In this document: positions 53,862 through 64,000 of the stretch, piece after piece
Layout: every line of letters starts with the position of its first letter
How positions within the stretch are numbered: position 1 is the first letter of the stretch
Made by a program: the position numbers and the translations under genes
Origin: Mycobacterium sp. D16R12
Lineage (GTDB): Bacteria; Actinomycetota; Actinomycetes; Mycobacteriales; Mycobacteriaceae
DNA: 64,000 bases
NCBI RefSeq assembly: GCF_002013465.1
Contig: NZ_MAFC01000020.1
Span: 1-64,000 of the forward strand
Direction: 5' to 3'
The notes under the pieces: generated by a model
The model's input: the letters and a program-made list of their open reading frames with translations, nothing else
Told to the model about the DNA's origin: nothing
The model's database searches: none

Positions 53862-54684
53862 CTTCTTTGATCTGTCCCTCACCGTGGACCTCATCGGACG
53901 CGACTTCGTGCAGCAGGCGATCCTGGCGGCCGCGCTGCTGGGACTGCTGGCGGGGCTCATCGGCCCGTTTGTGGTGATGCGCCAGATGTCCTTTGCGGTG
54001 CACGGTTCCAGCGAGCTATCGCTGACGGGTGCCGCCGCCGCGCTGTTGGCCGGCGCCAACGTCGGCACCGGCGCGCTACTCGGAAGCGTGGTCGCGGCAA
54101 TACTTTTCGGTATCCTCGGGCAACGGACCAAGGATCGCGACTCGGCGATCGGTGTCGTCATGGCCTTCGGGCTGGGGTTGGCGGTGCTGTTCATCCATCT
54201 GTATCCGGGACGTACCGGCACCAATTTCGCCCTCCTGACCGGGCAGATCGTCGGCGTCGGATACAGCGGGCTGCTGATGCTCGTCGTGGTGAGCATCGTG
54301 GTGGGCGCGGTACTGGCGGTCACCTACCGGCCGATGCTGTTCGCCACCGTAGATCCCGACGTCGCAGAGGCTCGCGGGGTCCCCGTGCGCGCCTTGGGGA
54401 TTGTGTTCGCCGCCCTCGTCGGCCTCACCGCGGCGCAGGGTGTGCAAATCGTCGGCGCACTACTGGTGATGTCACTGCTCATCACGCCCGCGGCGGCCGC
54501 CGCTCGCATCACTTCATCCCCGGCCCGCGCCATCGGGTTGTCGATTGTCTTCGCCGAGATCGCTGCCATCGGCGGCATCGTGCTGTCTTTGGCACCGGGC
54601 GTACCGATCTCGGTCTTTGTCACCATGATCGCCGTGTCCATCTATCTGCTCTGCCGAGTGATCGGGCGGTATCGGCGCGCCTGA
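53854..54684 (+). CDS. znuB: Zinc/metal ABC transporter permease (ABC-3 type)
   Basis: Integral membrane subunit of 276 residues with about eight hydrophobic segments (for example QQAILAAALLGLLAGLIGPFV, ALLGSVVAAILFGIL, GLLMLVVVSIVVGAVLAV, VQIVGALLVMSLLITPAAAA in parts). The ATG at 53854 overlaps the ATPase stop by 8 nt; the codon at 53839 is less likely. ZnuB/MntB-type; completes znuA-znuC-znuB. Downstream pxpA starts after 18 nt. Confidence 0.9.
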   Translation: MNNFFDLSLTVDLIGRDFVQQAILAAALLGLLAGLIGPFVVMRQMSFAVHGSSELSLTGAAAALLAGANVGTGALLGSVVAAILFGILGQRTKDRDSAIGVVMAFGLGLAVLFIHLYPGRTGTNFALLTGQIVGVGYSGLLMLVVVSIVVGAVLAVTYRPMLFATVDPDVAEARGVPVRALGIVFAALVGLTAAQGVQIVGALLVMSLLITPAAAAARITSSPARAIGLSIVFAEIAAIGGIVLSLAPGVPISVFVTMIAVSIYLLCRVIGRYRRA

Positions 54685-54702
54685 GCGAGCTAGGCTCGCA
54701 CG

Positions 54703-55419
54703 ATGAGCCGCATCGACCTGAATGCCGACCTGGGCGAGGGTTTCGGTAACTGGCGCCTCGGCGATGACGAGGCCATGCTGGACGTTGTCACGAGCGCCAA
54801 CCTCGCCTGCGGTTTCCACGCTGGCGATCCTGCGACACTGCTTCGCACGTGTCACGCCGCCGCCGCGCGCGGTATCCGGATCGGCGCACAGGTGGGCTAC
54901 CGCGATCTCGCGGGATTCGGCCGTCGGTTCATCGATATCTCTGCCGACGACCTGTATGCCGATGTGGTCTATCAGATCGGCGCACTGGACGCCTTGGCCC
55001 GCACCGTCGGATCATCGGTTACTTACGTGAAACCGCATGGCGCCCTGTACAACGCGATCATCCACCACGAAGTGCAGGCGGATGCGGTCGCGCGTGCGGT
55101 GCATGACGTCAACGCCGACTTCCCCGTGCTGACACTGCCGCATGGTGTATTCGGCGACCGTGCACGTGCATTGGGGCTGCGCGTGGTGACGGAGGCCTTC
55201 GCCGACCGGGCCTACCACGACGACGGCACCCTGATACCCCGCAGCGAACCGGGAGCGGTGCTGCACGATCCCGCCGCGGTAGCGGCGCGGATTCCCGCGC
55301 TCAGCCAGACAGCCGAATCGATATGTGTGCACGGCGATTCACCGGATGCTGTGACGATCGCGCGAGCCGTCCACGCGGCCCTGACCGCCAACGGAATCGA
55401 GCTGGCCCCGTTCGTTTAG
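54703..55419 (+). CDS. pxpA: LamB/YcsF-family 5-oxoprolinase subunit A
   Basis: Metal-dependent 5-oxoprolinase subunit (238 residues), which normally works with PxpB and PxpC to open pyroglutamate to glutamate with ATP. Family signatures: DLNADLGEGFG at the N-terminus, NLACGFHAGDP (about residues 33-43), RIGAQVGYRDLAGFGRR and VKPHGALYN (about 109-117), and a C-terminal ICVHGDSPDAV. pxpB and pxpC are not visible nearby, so they would have to lie elsewhere or the protein acts differently. Confidence 0.88.
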   Translation: MSRIDLNADLGEGFGNWRLGDDEAMLDVVTSANLACGFHAGDPATLLRTCHAAAARGIRIGAQVGYRDLAGFGRRFIDISADDLYADVVYQIGALDALARTVGSSVTYVKPHGALYNAIIHHEVQADAVARAVHDVNADFPVLTLPHGVFGDRARALGLRVVTEAFADRAYHDDGTLIPRSEPGAVLHDPAAVAARIPALSQTAESICVHGDSPDAVTIARAVHAALTANGIELAPFV

Positions 55420-55471
55420 GGCCGACGGCGAAACCGCCGCTGAAATGGGCCTCCAGTGCGATCATGAGGTC

Positions 55472-56281
55472 ATGAGCGATTTCTCAGCTCAATACGGGAC
55501 CTACGCGCTCGTCACCGGGGCTTCGGCCGGCATCGGCGAGGAGTTCGCCCGCCAGCTCGCGCGGCGCGGGCTGAACCTGGTGCTGGTTGCGCGCCGAGAA
55601 GAGAAACTGAGTGCCCTGGCGGCAGCGCTTACCGAAGCGGCCGATATCGACGTCAAGGTGATCGCACTGGACCTGGTGTCCGAGCACGCTGTCGCCGAGC
55701 TGGAAAAGGCAACCGAGGCGCTGGACATCGGCCTGGCCGTCCTGAATGCGGGAGTACTCGTCACGGGGGCGTTCCTCGACCAATCCCGCGAGACCCACAC
55801 GGACCTGGTACTGCTCAACTCGGTGCGACCCATGCAGCTGGCCCATCACTTCGGCAGCCGGTTGGTACAGCGTGGCCGTGGCGGGATCATCCTCGTAGCA
55901 TCGCTGGTAGGCGAACATCCCACGCCCTATGAGGCAACCTATGCGGCGTCAAAGGCGTTCGTCAGTTCGTTCGGCCAGGCCCTGCACACCGAACTCGTCG
56001 GCACGGGGGTCGACATCACCGTGCTGGCGCCGGGTTTGGTCGATACGCCCATGGTTCGGGACTCGGCGGTCGATGTCACAAACACCCAACTAACGGTCAC
56101 CGGCCCCGAGCCGGTCGTCCGGGCGGCACTGGATGGACTCGGGAAGAAGGCCCTCGTAATTCCTGGAGCCACAAACAAGTTGGCCGACATAGCCTTCCGC
56201 GTGCTGCCACGTCCAGTGGCTGTACGGCTCGGCGGCAGGATCATGCGCCAAGTACTCACCCAGCCGGGACACGCCGGCTGA
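55472..56281 (+). CDS. Short-chain dehydrogenase, lipid-type
   Basis: SDR of 269 residues (ATG at 55472; an earlier ATG at 55445 has no ribosome site): VTGASAGIGEEFARQLARRG at the N-terminus, AVLNAGVLVTGAF and triad VASLVGEHPTPYEATYAASKAF (in parts), ending in a hydrophobic/basic LPRPVAVRLGGRIMRQ. Similar to mycobacterial dehydrogenases acting on long-chain acyl groups; substrate unknown. Convergent with the GDPD gene, 8 nt apart. Confidence 0.84.
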   Translation: MSDFSAQYGTYALVTGASAGIGEEFARQLARRGLNLVLVARREEKLSALAAALTEAADIDVKVIALDLVSEHAVAELEKATEALDIGLAVLNAGVLVTGAFLDQSRETHTDLVLLNSVRPMQLAHHFGSRLVQRGRGGIILVASLVGEHPTPYEATYAASKAFVSSFGQALHTELVGTGVDITVLAPGLVDTPMVRDSAVDVTNTQLTVTGPEPVVRAALDGLGKKALVIPGATNKLADIAFRVLPRPVAVRLGGRIMRQVLTQPGHAG

Positions 56282-56289
56282 TCCGTCGC

Positions 56290-57288
56290 CTAACGGTGAT
56301 AGGCCGGGGGCAGCGGCAGACCCTTCTCCGCCACGACCTTCCGCAAGATCGTCGGGTAGTCGCTGATGATCCCGTCCGCGCCCGCGTCAATCTGCGCCTT
56401 CATGGTCTCGGCATCGTTGATGGTCCAGGGAATGACCTTGAGTCCCAAACCATGCGCCTTCTCGACAAACTTCTTGTCGGCGACCAACGCGAAACCGGGG
56501 TCACCCACCTTGCCTCCGTAGGGCACGGTGTATCCGGGCGACAGGATCGTGGCACCAATCTGCTTGGCTCCGTCAATCGGATCCTTGACGACGGCGGGAT
56601 CCACCCCGCCAAGCCAGGGTGACCCTGGGTACCAAGTCGTCTCGTCCCAGAGTGCAACGAGTGGGATGCCCGGTTCAGCCCGTTTGGTCATCGGCAGCGT
56701 GCGCCAATCAAAGCTCTGAATCTCCACTTTGTCGACCTTGCCCGCCGCGCGGATCGTGTCGAGGATGACGTCGACGAACACCTGCGGCTCCACCGACTTC
56801 TGTGGTTCAGCGGCCTCTACCTTGGTCTCGATGTTGTAGCGCACATCGGCGTGGTAGGAATCAGCGAGGGCGAAAACCTCTGGCAGCAAGGCAATTCTGT
56901 CGTTCTTGACAACCTCTGCCTGCGGAAAATCCTTGAGCAGCTTGCCGCAGTCCAGGGTGCGCAGCTGCTCGGAAGTCAGGTCCTTCACCAGCTTTCCCAC
57001 GTAGGGGTACTGCGGGTCGCCGGACGTCACCGGGGTCGTATCGGCGCATTTCGCGGAATCGATCATCGGATCGTGCCAGACCATGGGTTTGCGGTCTTTG
57101 GAGATGACGATATCGAGTTCAAGGGTGCTCACCCCGAGCTCAAGGGCTTTGGTGAAGGCGCGCAATGATTCCTCGGTGGTTTCACCGCGTCCACCCCGGT
57201 GTGCCTGCAGGTCGAAGGACGCCTTGTCTTTGTCGCCGCAGGATGCCAATGCCAAGGTGACGGCGAGAATGACGGCCAAGCGCTTCAT
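56290..57288 (-). CDS. Glycerophosphodiester phosphodiesterase-family lipoprotein
   Basis: GDPD-domain lipoprotein of 332 residues. Signal with lipobox LASCG (about residues 14-18), then the catalytic motifs AHRGGRGETTEES (about 29-41) and LELDIVISKDRKPMVWHDP (about 56-74) with the acid-base His and metal-binding Glu/Asp. The C-terminus has INDAETMKAQIDAGADGIISDYP. Probably hydrolyses glycerophosphodiesters at the cell surface; exact substrate unknown. Separate from the housekeeping genes upstream on its strand by about 90 nt. Confidence 0.9.
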   Translation of the reverse strand: MKRLAVILAVTLALASCGDKDKASFDLQAHRGGRGETTEESLRAFTKALELGVSTLELDIVISKDRKPMVWHDPMIDSAKCADTTPVTSGDPQYPYVGKLVKDLTSEQLRTLDCGKLLKDFPQAEVVKNDRIALLPEVFALADSYHADVRYNIETKVEAAEPQKSVEPQVFVDVILDTIRAAGKVDKVEIQSFDWRTLPMTKRAEPGIPLVALWDETTWYPGSPWLGGVDPAVVKDPIDGAKQIGATILSPGYTVPYGGKVGDPGFALVADKKFVEKAHGLGLKVIPWTINDAETMKAQIDAGADGIISDYPTILRKVVAEKGLPLPPAYHR

Positions 57289-57380
57289 GGCGATGAGGTT
57301 ATGTCACTCTCGCCGAGAAGGCATTCACGTACACCAAACGGCCATTTTCCGTACACAGTTGGCTTATCGGCGCCAAGGAA

Positions 57381-58328
57381 TCAGCGACGCTGACGCGCGA
57401 TCTCCGCGAGGACCACACCCGCGGCCACCGAGGCGTTCAATGATTCGACAGGCCCCGCCATAGGGATCGACACCACCGCATCGCAGGTCTTGCGGACCAG
57501 CTGAGACAGCCCCTTGCCCTCCGACCCGACGACCACGACGATATCGCCGGCACCCTCGAGATCGTCGAGCTCGGTATCGCCACCGGCATCAAGCCCGACG
57601 ATGGTGAGGCCCTTCTCTTGCCAATCCTTCAGGGTCCGTGTCAAATTCGTGGCACGCGCGACCGGCAGGCGTGCCGCCGCACCCGCGCTGGTACGCCAGG
57701 CGACGGCAGTCACCGATGCGCTGCGCCGCTGCGGAATGACGACACCGTGACCGCCGAAGGCAGCCACCGAGCGCACGATGGCACCCAGATTGCGTGGATC
57801 CGAGATGTTGTCAAGCGCCACCAATAACGCGGGCTGCGCCTCCGCACGGGCACGGGCCAACAGGTCGTCGGGGTGCGCGTAGCGGTACGGCGGCACCTGC
57901 AGCGCGAGCCCCTGGTGCAATCCGTTGGTGCTCATGCGATCCAGGTCGGGTCGTGGTACTTCCAGAATCGCGATCCCGGCGTCTGCGGCCAGCGATACCG
58001 ATTCGGTCAGCCGCTCGTCGTTGTCGGCGCCGACGGCCACGTACAACGCGGTCGCCGGCACTCCGGTGCGCAGGCATTCGAGCACCGGATTACGGCCCAG
58101 CACAATCTCGGACTCGTCGCCCTGCTTGAGCCGGCGCTGCTTGGCGTCGCTGAACTTCCGCTGGACGGCGGCACGTTTGGAGGCTGGATGCTTCGTCCGT
58201 TGTTCGGCCGGCGGCGTCGCGCCCTTGGCTTCCAGTCCGCGTCGGCGCACACCGCCAGAACCGACGGTGGGCCCCTTCTTGGTACCGGGCTTACGCACTG
58301 CGCCGCGGCGCTGAGAATTTCCTGCCAT
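57381..58328 (-). CDS. rlmB: 23S rRNA 2'-O-methyltransferase, TrmH/RlmB family
   Basis: SPOUT-fold methyltransferase of 315 residues, similar to Rv3579c, predicted to methylate the ribose of G2251 of 23S rRNA. A Lys/Arg-rich N-terminal extension ([14 protein letters not shown]) precedes [14 protein letters not shown] (about residue 76). The SAM/knot motifs are [24 protein letters not shown] (in parts, about 172-195), [14 protein letters not shown] (about 267-280) and [17 protein letters not shown]. It lies 2 nt after cysS. The exact rRNA position is inferred from family membership. Confidence 0.92.
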   Translation of the reverse strand: MAGNSQRRGAVRKPGTKKGPTVGSGGVRRRGLEAKGATPPAEQRTKHPASKRAAVQRKFSDAKQRRLKQGDESEIVLGRNPVLECLRTGVPATALYVAVGADNDERLTESVSLAADAGIAILEVPRPDLDRMSTNGLHQGLALQVPPYRYAHPDDLLARARAEAQPALLVALDNISDPRNLGAIVRSVAAFGGHGVVIPQRRSASVTAVAWRTSAGAAARLPVARATNLTRTLKDWQEKGLTIVGLDAGGDTELDDLEGAGDIVVVVGSEGKGLSQLVRKTCDAVVSIPMAGPVESLNASVAAGVVLAEIARQRR

Positions 58329-58330
58329 TG

Positions 58331-59740
58331 CTACTCTTCGTCGCTACTCGTAAGGGACCACTGTGGGCCGTCTGCTGTATCGGTTATCTCCAGGCCCGCA
58401 CGTTTGAGCCGGTCCCGGATCTCGTCTGCGAGCGCCCAATCCTTCTCTGCCCGAGCCGTTCCCCGCCGCTCCAGCTCGGCGGTAACCAGCACGTCAACGG
58501 CGTTCAGTGCGGCGGATGTCTCGTCGCGCGTCTCCCAGCGCTCATCGAGCGGGTCGCAGCCAAGGATCGACATCATGGCGCGGACACTCGCCGCCGCCGA
58601 CAGTGCGCCCTCGTGGTCGCCGGCATCCAATGCCCGGTTCCCGTCTGCGCGCGTGGAATGCACCTCGGCAAGCGCGATCGGCACCGACAGGTCGTCGTCC
58701 AGGGCTGCCGCGAAGGCAGGGGTCCAGGCACCCACTGGCACCTCGCCAACCCGCACCCGCACTCGATGCAGGAAATCTTCGATACCGCAGTAGGCCTTTA
58801 CCGCATCGGCGAGCGCGGTCTCGGAGTACTCCAACATGGAGCGGTAGTGCGCACTTCCCAGGTAGTAGCGCAGCTCGACGGCCCGAACACGTTGCAGCAC
58901 AGCGGGAATGGACAACACGTTGCCCAGCGACTTACTCATTTTTTCGCCGCCCATGGTGACCCAGCCGTTGTGCAGCCAGTACCGGGCGAATCCGTCGCCG
59001 GCGGCACGGCTCTGCGCGATCTCGTTCTCGTGATGCGGGAATATCAGGTCCATCCCGCCCGCGTGAATGTCGAACTCCGCGCCCAGATATGACTCGCACA
59101 TCGCCACGCACTCGGTATGCCATCCCGGGCGGCCTGGTCCCCATGGGGTTGGCCACGACGGCTCACCGGGCTTGGCACCCTTCCACAGGGTGAAGTCGCG
59201 TGGATCGCGTTTTCCCGTCGCAACACCCTCGCCCTGGTGCACATCGTCGATCTTGTGCCCGGACAGTTGCCCGTAATCCGGGTAGCTCAGCACATCGAAG
59301 TAGACGTCGCCAGCGCTGGCATAGGCATGCCCGGTATCAATGAGCCGCTCGATCAGCTCGATCATCTGGGTGATGTGCCCCGTCGCGCGCGGCGATACCG
59401 ACGGCGGCAGCACTCCGAGGGCGTCGTATGCCTGGTCGAAGGCGCGCTCGTACGTCGCCGCCCACTCCCACCACGGCCGCCCCGCATCAGCGGCCTTATT
59501 GAGGATCTTGTCGTCGATATCGGTGACATTGCGGACGAACAGGACGTCATAGGCGCGGGCGGCGAGCCAGCGGCGCAACACGTCGAAGGCCACACCGCTG
59601 CGCACATGCCCGATATGGGGCAGACCCTGCACGGTTGCCCCGCACAGGTAGATGGAGACGGATCCCGGCTGCAGAGGCACGAAGTCACGCACGGCACCCG
59701 CGCGGGTGTCGTACAGCCGAAGCGGAGCGTGACCGGTCAC
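58331..59740 (-). CDS. cysS: Cysteinyl-tRNA synthetase
   Basis: Class I aminoacyl-tRNA synthetase, 469 residues. Visible: [28 protein letters not shown] N-terminus (here [16 protein letters not shown]) with the HIGH motif, the zinc-ligand Cys ([21 protein letters not shown]) and KMSKS (EKMSKSLGN). GTG/ATG start of the ORF gives MTGHAPLRL. The C-terminal tRNA-binding domain is complete. Co-directional with ispF (11-nt gap) and rlmB, as in M. tuberculosis Rv3579c-Rv3581c. Confidence 0.97.
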   Translation of the reverse strand: MTGHAPLRLYDTRAGAVRDFVPLQPGSVSIYLCGATVQGLPHIGHVRSGVAFDVLRRWLAARAYDVLFVRNVTDIDDKILNKAADAGRPWWEWAATYERAFDQAYDALGVLPPSVSPRATGHITQMIELIERLIDTGHAYASAGDVYFDVLSYPDYGQLSGHKIDDVHQGEGVATGKRDPRDFTLWKGAKPGEPSWPTPWGPGRPGWHTECVAMCESYLGAEFDIHAGGMDLIFPHHENEIAQSRAAGDGFARYWLHNGWVTMGGEKMSKSLGNVLSIPAVLQRVRAVELRYYLGSAHYRSMLEYSETALADAVKAYCGIEDFLHRVRVRVGEVPVGAWTPAFAAALDDDLSVPIALAEVHSTRADGNRALDAGDHEGALSAAASVRAMMSILGCDPLDERWETRDETSAALNAVDVLVTAELERRGTARAEKDWALADEIRDRLKRAGLEITDTADGPQWSLTSSDEE

Positions 59741-59751
59741 GACCAGCGAGC

Positions 59752-60224
59752 TTACCGCGCTGTGACGAGCGCCGTTGCCACCGCGGCCAAGCCTTCGCCG
59801 CGCCCAGTCAGACCCAACCCGTCGGTTGTGGTCGCCGACACCGAAACCGGTGCCCCGAGAAGTCTGGACAGTAGCTCCTGGGCCTCCACCCGGCGCGGTC
59901 CGATCTTCGGCCGATTCCCGATCACCTGGACCGCGGCATTACCGATCTGGAAACCACTGTCGTGCAGCAGCTCCCGCACATGGCTCAGCATCTTCGCCCC
60001 GCTGACACCCGACCATTCGGGCTGACCGGTGCCGAATACCGCGCCCACATCTCCGAGCCCGGCTGCCGAGAGCAGGGCGTCGCACAGAGCGTGCGCGGCA
60101 ACGTCACCGTCCGAATGTCCCTCACAACCATCGGCATCCGCGAACAGCAGCCCGAGCAGCCAGCATTGCTTGCCCTCCTCTATCGGGTGCACATCGGTGC
60201 CGATGCCTACCCGGGGCAATGCGC

Positions 60225-60228
<4 letters not shown>
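59752..60228 (-). CDS. ispF: 2-C-methyl-D-erythritol 2,4-cyclodiphosphate synthase
   Basis: MEP-pathway enzyme of 158 residues making the cyclic diphosphate from CDP-methylerythritol phosphate. Family features: [29 protein letters not shown] (Zn ligands Asp/His, about residues 37-53) and [16 protein letters not shown]. The ATG overlaps the ispD stop by 4 nt; the two are classic partners in actinobacteria. Confidence 0.97.
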
Positions 60229-61750
<1,522 letters not shown>

Positions 61751-62455
61751 ATGCCTGTGTTTCGCACTCGGTCCCAGCGCAGCACCGCTCGCGTGACGAC
61801 ACTTCTCGGCGCCGCGGTTCTCGCGACAGCCCTCGCCGGCTGCGGTGCGGGGCAGATCTCGCAGACAGCGAACCAGTCCTCGGCGATCAACGGCGGCAGT
61901 GCCAACCTCGGCAAGCTCGCCCTGCGCAATGTCCACCTCGTCGGGAGCCCGGACCCGGTGAAGCAGCGTGCCGGACAGAAGGCCGAGCTGGTTCTGGTCA
62001 TCACGAATGAATCCGCCGACGTCAACGACAAGCTCACCTCCGTGACCTCTCCTGACGACATCGGCAAGGTGACGCTGAGCGGAGACAGCGACATTCCGGC
62101 CACCGGCCGCCTGTTCGTCGGAGCCGCAGAAGGCCAGGATCCCGCCGCCGAGGCCGCCGGCCCAGAAGCAAGCAACGGCGAGCACGGTGCCGCTCCTTCC
62201 GCTGAGCCCGGAGCCGCCACCACCGAGGTGAAAGCTCCAGAACCCAAGCCGCAGGCCTCGTCTGATCCGACGATCAAGCACGGCAAAGCGCAGCTGCAGT
62301 TGACCAAGGATCTGGCCGACGGCCTGACCTACCGATTCACCTTCACCTTCGAGAAGGCCGGAGAGGTCACCGTCGCGGTGCCCATCGACGCCGGCCCCAG
62401 CGCACCTCGCCAGCACACCGCCAATGAGGGCGGCCATGAGGGTGGCGGACACTAA
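61751..62455 (+). CDS. lpqE: LpqE-like lipoprotein
   Basis: Lipoprotein of 234 residues: signal TTLLGAAVLATALAGC with the lipobox Cys near residue 31. The mature domain is β-rich (LALRNVHLVGSP, ELVLVITNES, YRFTFTFEKAGEVTVAVPI) like copper-chaperone-type folds, interrupted by an Ala/Pro/Glu-rich insert (about residues 126-170), and ends in a His/Gly-rich tail (HTANEGGHEGGGH). Matches M. tuberculosis LpqE (Rv3584), likewise next to carD. Metal binding by the tail is an inference. A strong terminator follows. Confidence 0.85.
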   Translation: MPVFRTRSQRSTARVTTLLGAAVLATALAGCGAGQISQTANQSSAINGGSANLGKLALRNVHLVGSPDPVKQRAGQKAELVLVITNESADVNDKLTSVTSPDDIGKVTLSGDSDIPATGRLFVGAAEGQDPAAEAAGPEASNGEHGAAPSAEPGAATTEVKAPEPKPQASSDPTIKHGKAQLQLTKDLADGLTYRFTFTFEKAGEVTVAVPIDAGPSAPRQHTANEGGHEGGGH

Positions 62456-62466
62456 CACAGACGCAT

Positions 62467-62514
62467 AGCGAGGGCCCGGAACGGCGATCTGCCGTCTCGG
62501 GCCCTCGCTTTTTT
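62467..62514 (+). terminator. Strong intrinsic terminator after lpqE
   Basis: Perfect 12-bp stem AGCGAGGGCCCG / CGGGCCCTCGCT (62467-62478 and 62498-62509) with a 19-nt loop followed by six T (62509-62514). A classical rho-independent terminator. Confidence 0.93.
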
Positions 62515-62531
62515 CGTGCTAGCTTGCGCCC

Positions 62532-62987
62532 ATGAAACGGCTCTTCACCTGCACTGCGGTAGTGGCCATGCTGGGCGCGATCTTGACCGCGCCTGCCGCG
62601 CACGCGGCACCCAAAACGGTCACCTACCGGGTGTGGGCGGAGTACGGCCCGCTCGTCGCGGCAACCATCGGCTACAACGAGGCAGACGGGTCCCGGCACG
62701 GCGCGATGAATCCGCAACTGCCGTGGGGGAAGGACGTCACCTGGACCGATGACACCAAACACCCCCTCATCAACGTCACTGGATACAACACCGGCGACGG
62801 CCCCCGGATCTTCTGTCAGATCCTCATCGACGGCCAGGTGGTCGACGAGGACGACCGCGTGGAGCTAGCCACCTGCAGCTATGCCACCGACGGCCTACCC
62901 CGCGAACACTGCATGCGCGGCAATTCCGGTTCCATTGTGGGCATCTTGACCAAGGTGGACGGCGACCCCTGCAGCCGCGCTCAGTGA
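62532..62987 (+). CDS. Secreted MmpS-like protein
   Basis: Exported 151-residue protein: signal KRLFTCTAVVAMLGAILTAP with AHA cleavage. The mature part follows the MmpS extracellular domain pattern: VTYRVWAEYGP, ATIGYNEADGS, LPWGKDVTW, then FCQILIDGQVVDED. It lacks the membrane anchor placement of true MmpS and no mmpL is adjacent. A C-terminal Cys-rich tail (ATCSYATDG, REHCMRGN, DPCSRAQ) is added. Function unknown; homologous to the next gene. Confidence 0.78.
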   Translation: MKRLFTCTAVVAMLGAILTAPAAHAAPKTVTYRVWAEYGPLVAATIGYNEADGSRHGAMNPQLPWGKDVTWTDDTKHPLINVTGYNTGDGPRIFCQILIDGQVVDEDDRVELATCSYATDGLPREHCMRGNSGSIVGILTKVDGDPCSRAQ

Positions 62988-63068
62988 CGCCGGCGGTGTG
63001 ACGATTCGGCCCATTGGCCGCCGTCGCCGTGATAGCTTCCGGCCCAAAGCCAGAACCGGGAGGACACC

Positions 63069-63434
63069 GTGAAGCGAACGTTGGCAGCGGCAACCGCAGC
63101 GACGGCGGTCCTTGGTCTGGTCCTTCCCGGGACCGCGCAGGCCGTGCTCCCCAAGGTGACCTATCTGGTGTGGGCTGCCGGCAAGACACCTCAGGCCGGC
63201 ACCATCAGCTACGGCGACTATTCCGGCACGCCACAGGCCGTCAACGACGTCAAGTTGCCATGGTCAGTCACGGTGGCCTGGCCGTACAAGGACACCGTGA
63301 AGCAGGTGACAGCGATCTGGGGCTCGGGTCACATCCACTGCCGGATTCTGGTGGACGGTCAGACCGTCCTGTCCAACGACGGCGAGAAGACCGTGAACTG
63401 TCAGGACCGCATCGTCCCGCTGCCCCCTGACTAG
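63069..63434 (+). CDS. Secreted MmpS-like protein (paralogue of the preceding gene)
   Basis: Exported 121-residue protein from a GTG start: signal RTLAAATAATAVLGLVLPG with AQA cleavage, then VTYLVWAAGK, GTISYGDYSG, VNDVKLPWSVTVAW and IHCRILVDGQTVLSND, the same MmpS-type domain as the preceding gene but without its Cys-rich tail. The two genes are about 80 nt apart. The stop codon overlaps that of the convergent desaturase gene by 4 nt. Confidence 0.78.
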   Translation: MKRTLAAATAATAVLGLVLPGTAQAVLPKVTYLVWAAGKTPQAGTISYGDYSGTPQAVNDVKLPWSVTVAWPYKDTVKQVTAIWGSGHIHCRILVDGQTVLSNDGEKTVNCQDRIVPLPPD

Positions 63435-64000
63435 CGCGCCTGGAATCGGCGCCTCACCATCCGCACTGGGAACGCGATGATGTCTGCAATCCTCGCAATC
63501 GGCGACTTCTCGAAGAAGTTGTCCGGGAACGAAAGCTTGAACACCTTTTTGTAGACGCTTCCCAGCTGCTTCGCCATTGAAGCCTCGTGGTAGGCGATGC
63601 CGTACTTGTCGCACATCGCGCGGACCTCGACGGCAATCTCTGCATAGCGGTACGCGGGCAAGTCGGGGAACAGATGGTGCTCGATCTGATAGCTCAGATT
63701 GCCCGACAGAATGTCGATGCCCTTCCAACCGGTGAAGTTGGCCGAGCCGAGGATCTGGCGGTAGTACCAGGCCGCGTGGCTCTCGTCCTCGGTCTCTTCG
63801 ATCGAGAAGGTCTGAACCTCCTCGGGGAAGTGACCGCACCAGATCACCGACGATGCCCACAGGTTGCGGACCAGGTTGGCGGCGACGTTTCCCACGAAGG
63901 TGAACGGCGCACCCGGACCCGACAGCAACGGGAAGATGACGTAATCCTTGAGCGCCTGCTTGCCGGCCTTTGCGCGGAACCGGGCAAGCCCGTCCTGCAT
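63431..64000 (-). CDS. Fatty-acid (acyl-CoA) desaturase, C-terminal part
   Basis: Only the last about 189 codons are present; the gene continues beyond base 64000 and the ATG at the edge is unlikely to be the true start. It is a DesA3-type membrane desaturase: NAANLVRNLWASSVIWCGHFPEE (in parts), ESHAAWYYRQILGSANF and the third histidine box SYQIEHHLFPDLP (about residue 105 of the visible part). Convergent with the MmpS-like gene. It would need an electron donor reductase encoded elsewhere. Confidence 0.88.
   Translation of the reverse strand: MQDGLARFRAKAGKQALKDYVIFPLLSGPGAPFTFVGNVAANLVRNLWASSVIWCGHFPEEVQTFSIEETEDESHAAWYYRQILGSANFTGWKGIDILSGNLSYQIEHHLFPDLPAYRYAEIAVEVRAMCDKYGIAYHEASMAKQLGSVYKKVFKLSFPDNFFEKSPIARIADIIAFPVRMVRRRFQAR

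Overview
This window is a high-GC actinobacterial chromosome segment. It carries most of the mycobacterial cholesterol (steroid ring and side-chain) degradation cluster. Gene content and order follow the Mycobacterium tuberculosis Rv3534c-Rv3584 region (hsaF/G/E, kstD, hsd4B, ltp2-chsH1-chsH2-chsE2-chsE1-cyp125, fadA5, ddn, two SDRs, echA20-ipdABC, fadA6-kstR2, ipdF-fadE30, fadD3-fadE31-32-33, hsaBCA, kshB, fadE34-kstR, then rlmB-cysS-ispF-ispD-carD-lpqE). A chromosomal arr gene, a second CYP125-like P450, and the absence of PPE genes, nat and aspB point to a rapidly growing mycobacterium. The Mycobacteroides abscessus-chelonae group is my best inference; species is not proven from sequence alone.

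Layout. 1-1000: the start of a proline-rich protein leaving the window, and a decayed small ORF. 1003-5397 (minus): a flavoprotein followed by hsaE-hsaG-hsaF, divergent from kstD-hsd4B. 8.1-9.8 kb: an unknown membrane protein and a Tat-exported amidase. 9.8-15.8 kb (minus): the propionyl side-chain operon from cyp125 to ltp2, divergent from fadA5. 17.2-19.6 kb: a CYP125 paralogue, an NTF2-like protein and ddn. 19.6-34.2 kb: the KstR2 block for rings C and D (echA20, ipdA/B/C, fadA6, kstR2, ipdF, fadE30, fadD3, fadE31-33). 34.2-39.6 kb: an accessory insert (DoxX, arr, a possible nitroreductase-like protein, a small unknown protein, a deiminase lipoprotein, formamidase and its FmdB) where M. tuberculosis has aspB and nat. 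39.7-47.7 kb: hsaA-hsaC-hsaB (no hsaD), kshB, a secreted protein, fadE34 and kstR. 47.7-57.3 kb: an OtsB/GH15 fusion, SDRs, a Zur-boxed zinc ABC transporter, pxpA and a GDPD lipoprotein. 57.4-64 kb: housekeeping genes (rlmB, cysS, ispF, ispD, carD), lpqE, two MmpS-like secreted proteins and a partial fatty-acid desaturase.

How it works together. CYP125, FadA5, ChsE1/E2, ChsH1/H2 and Ltp2 shorten the sterol side chain. KstD, KshB (with KshA outside the window) and HsaA/B/C/E/F/G open and degrade rings A and B. FadD3, FadE30-33, IpdF, EchA20, IpdA/B/C and FadA6 finish rings C and D. Two TetR repressors encoded here divide control. KstR boxes (T-N2-AAC-N2-GTT-N2-A) lie at kstD, cyp125/fadA5, the CYP125 paralogue, hsaA/kshB and fadE34/kstR. 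KstR2 boxes (A-N-CAAG-N2-CTTG-N-T) lie at SDR/echA20, kstR2 and fadE30/fadD3. Most genes within an operon overlap by 1-8 nt (ATGA, GTGA or TAGTG), so translational coupling is likely.

No tRNA, rRNA, CRISPR array or insertion sequence was recognised. The most unusual items are a 24-bp palindrome in front of the hsaE operon, a dispersed repeat translated in frame at the N-termini of both Ddn and FadE30, the missing hsaD, the accessory insert around arr, and the OtsB/trehalase fusion.
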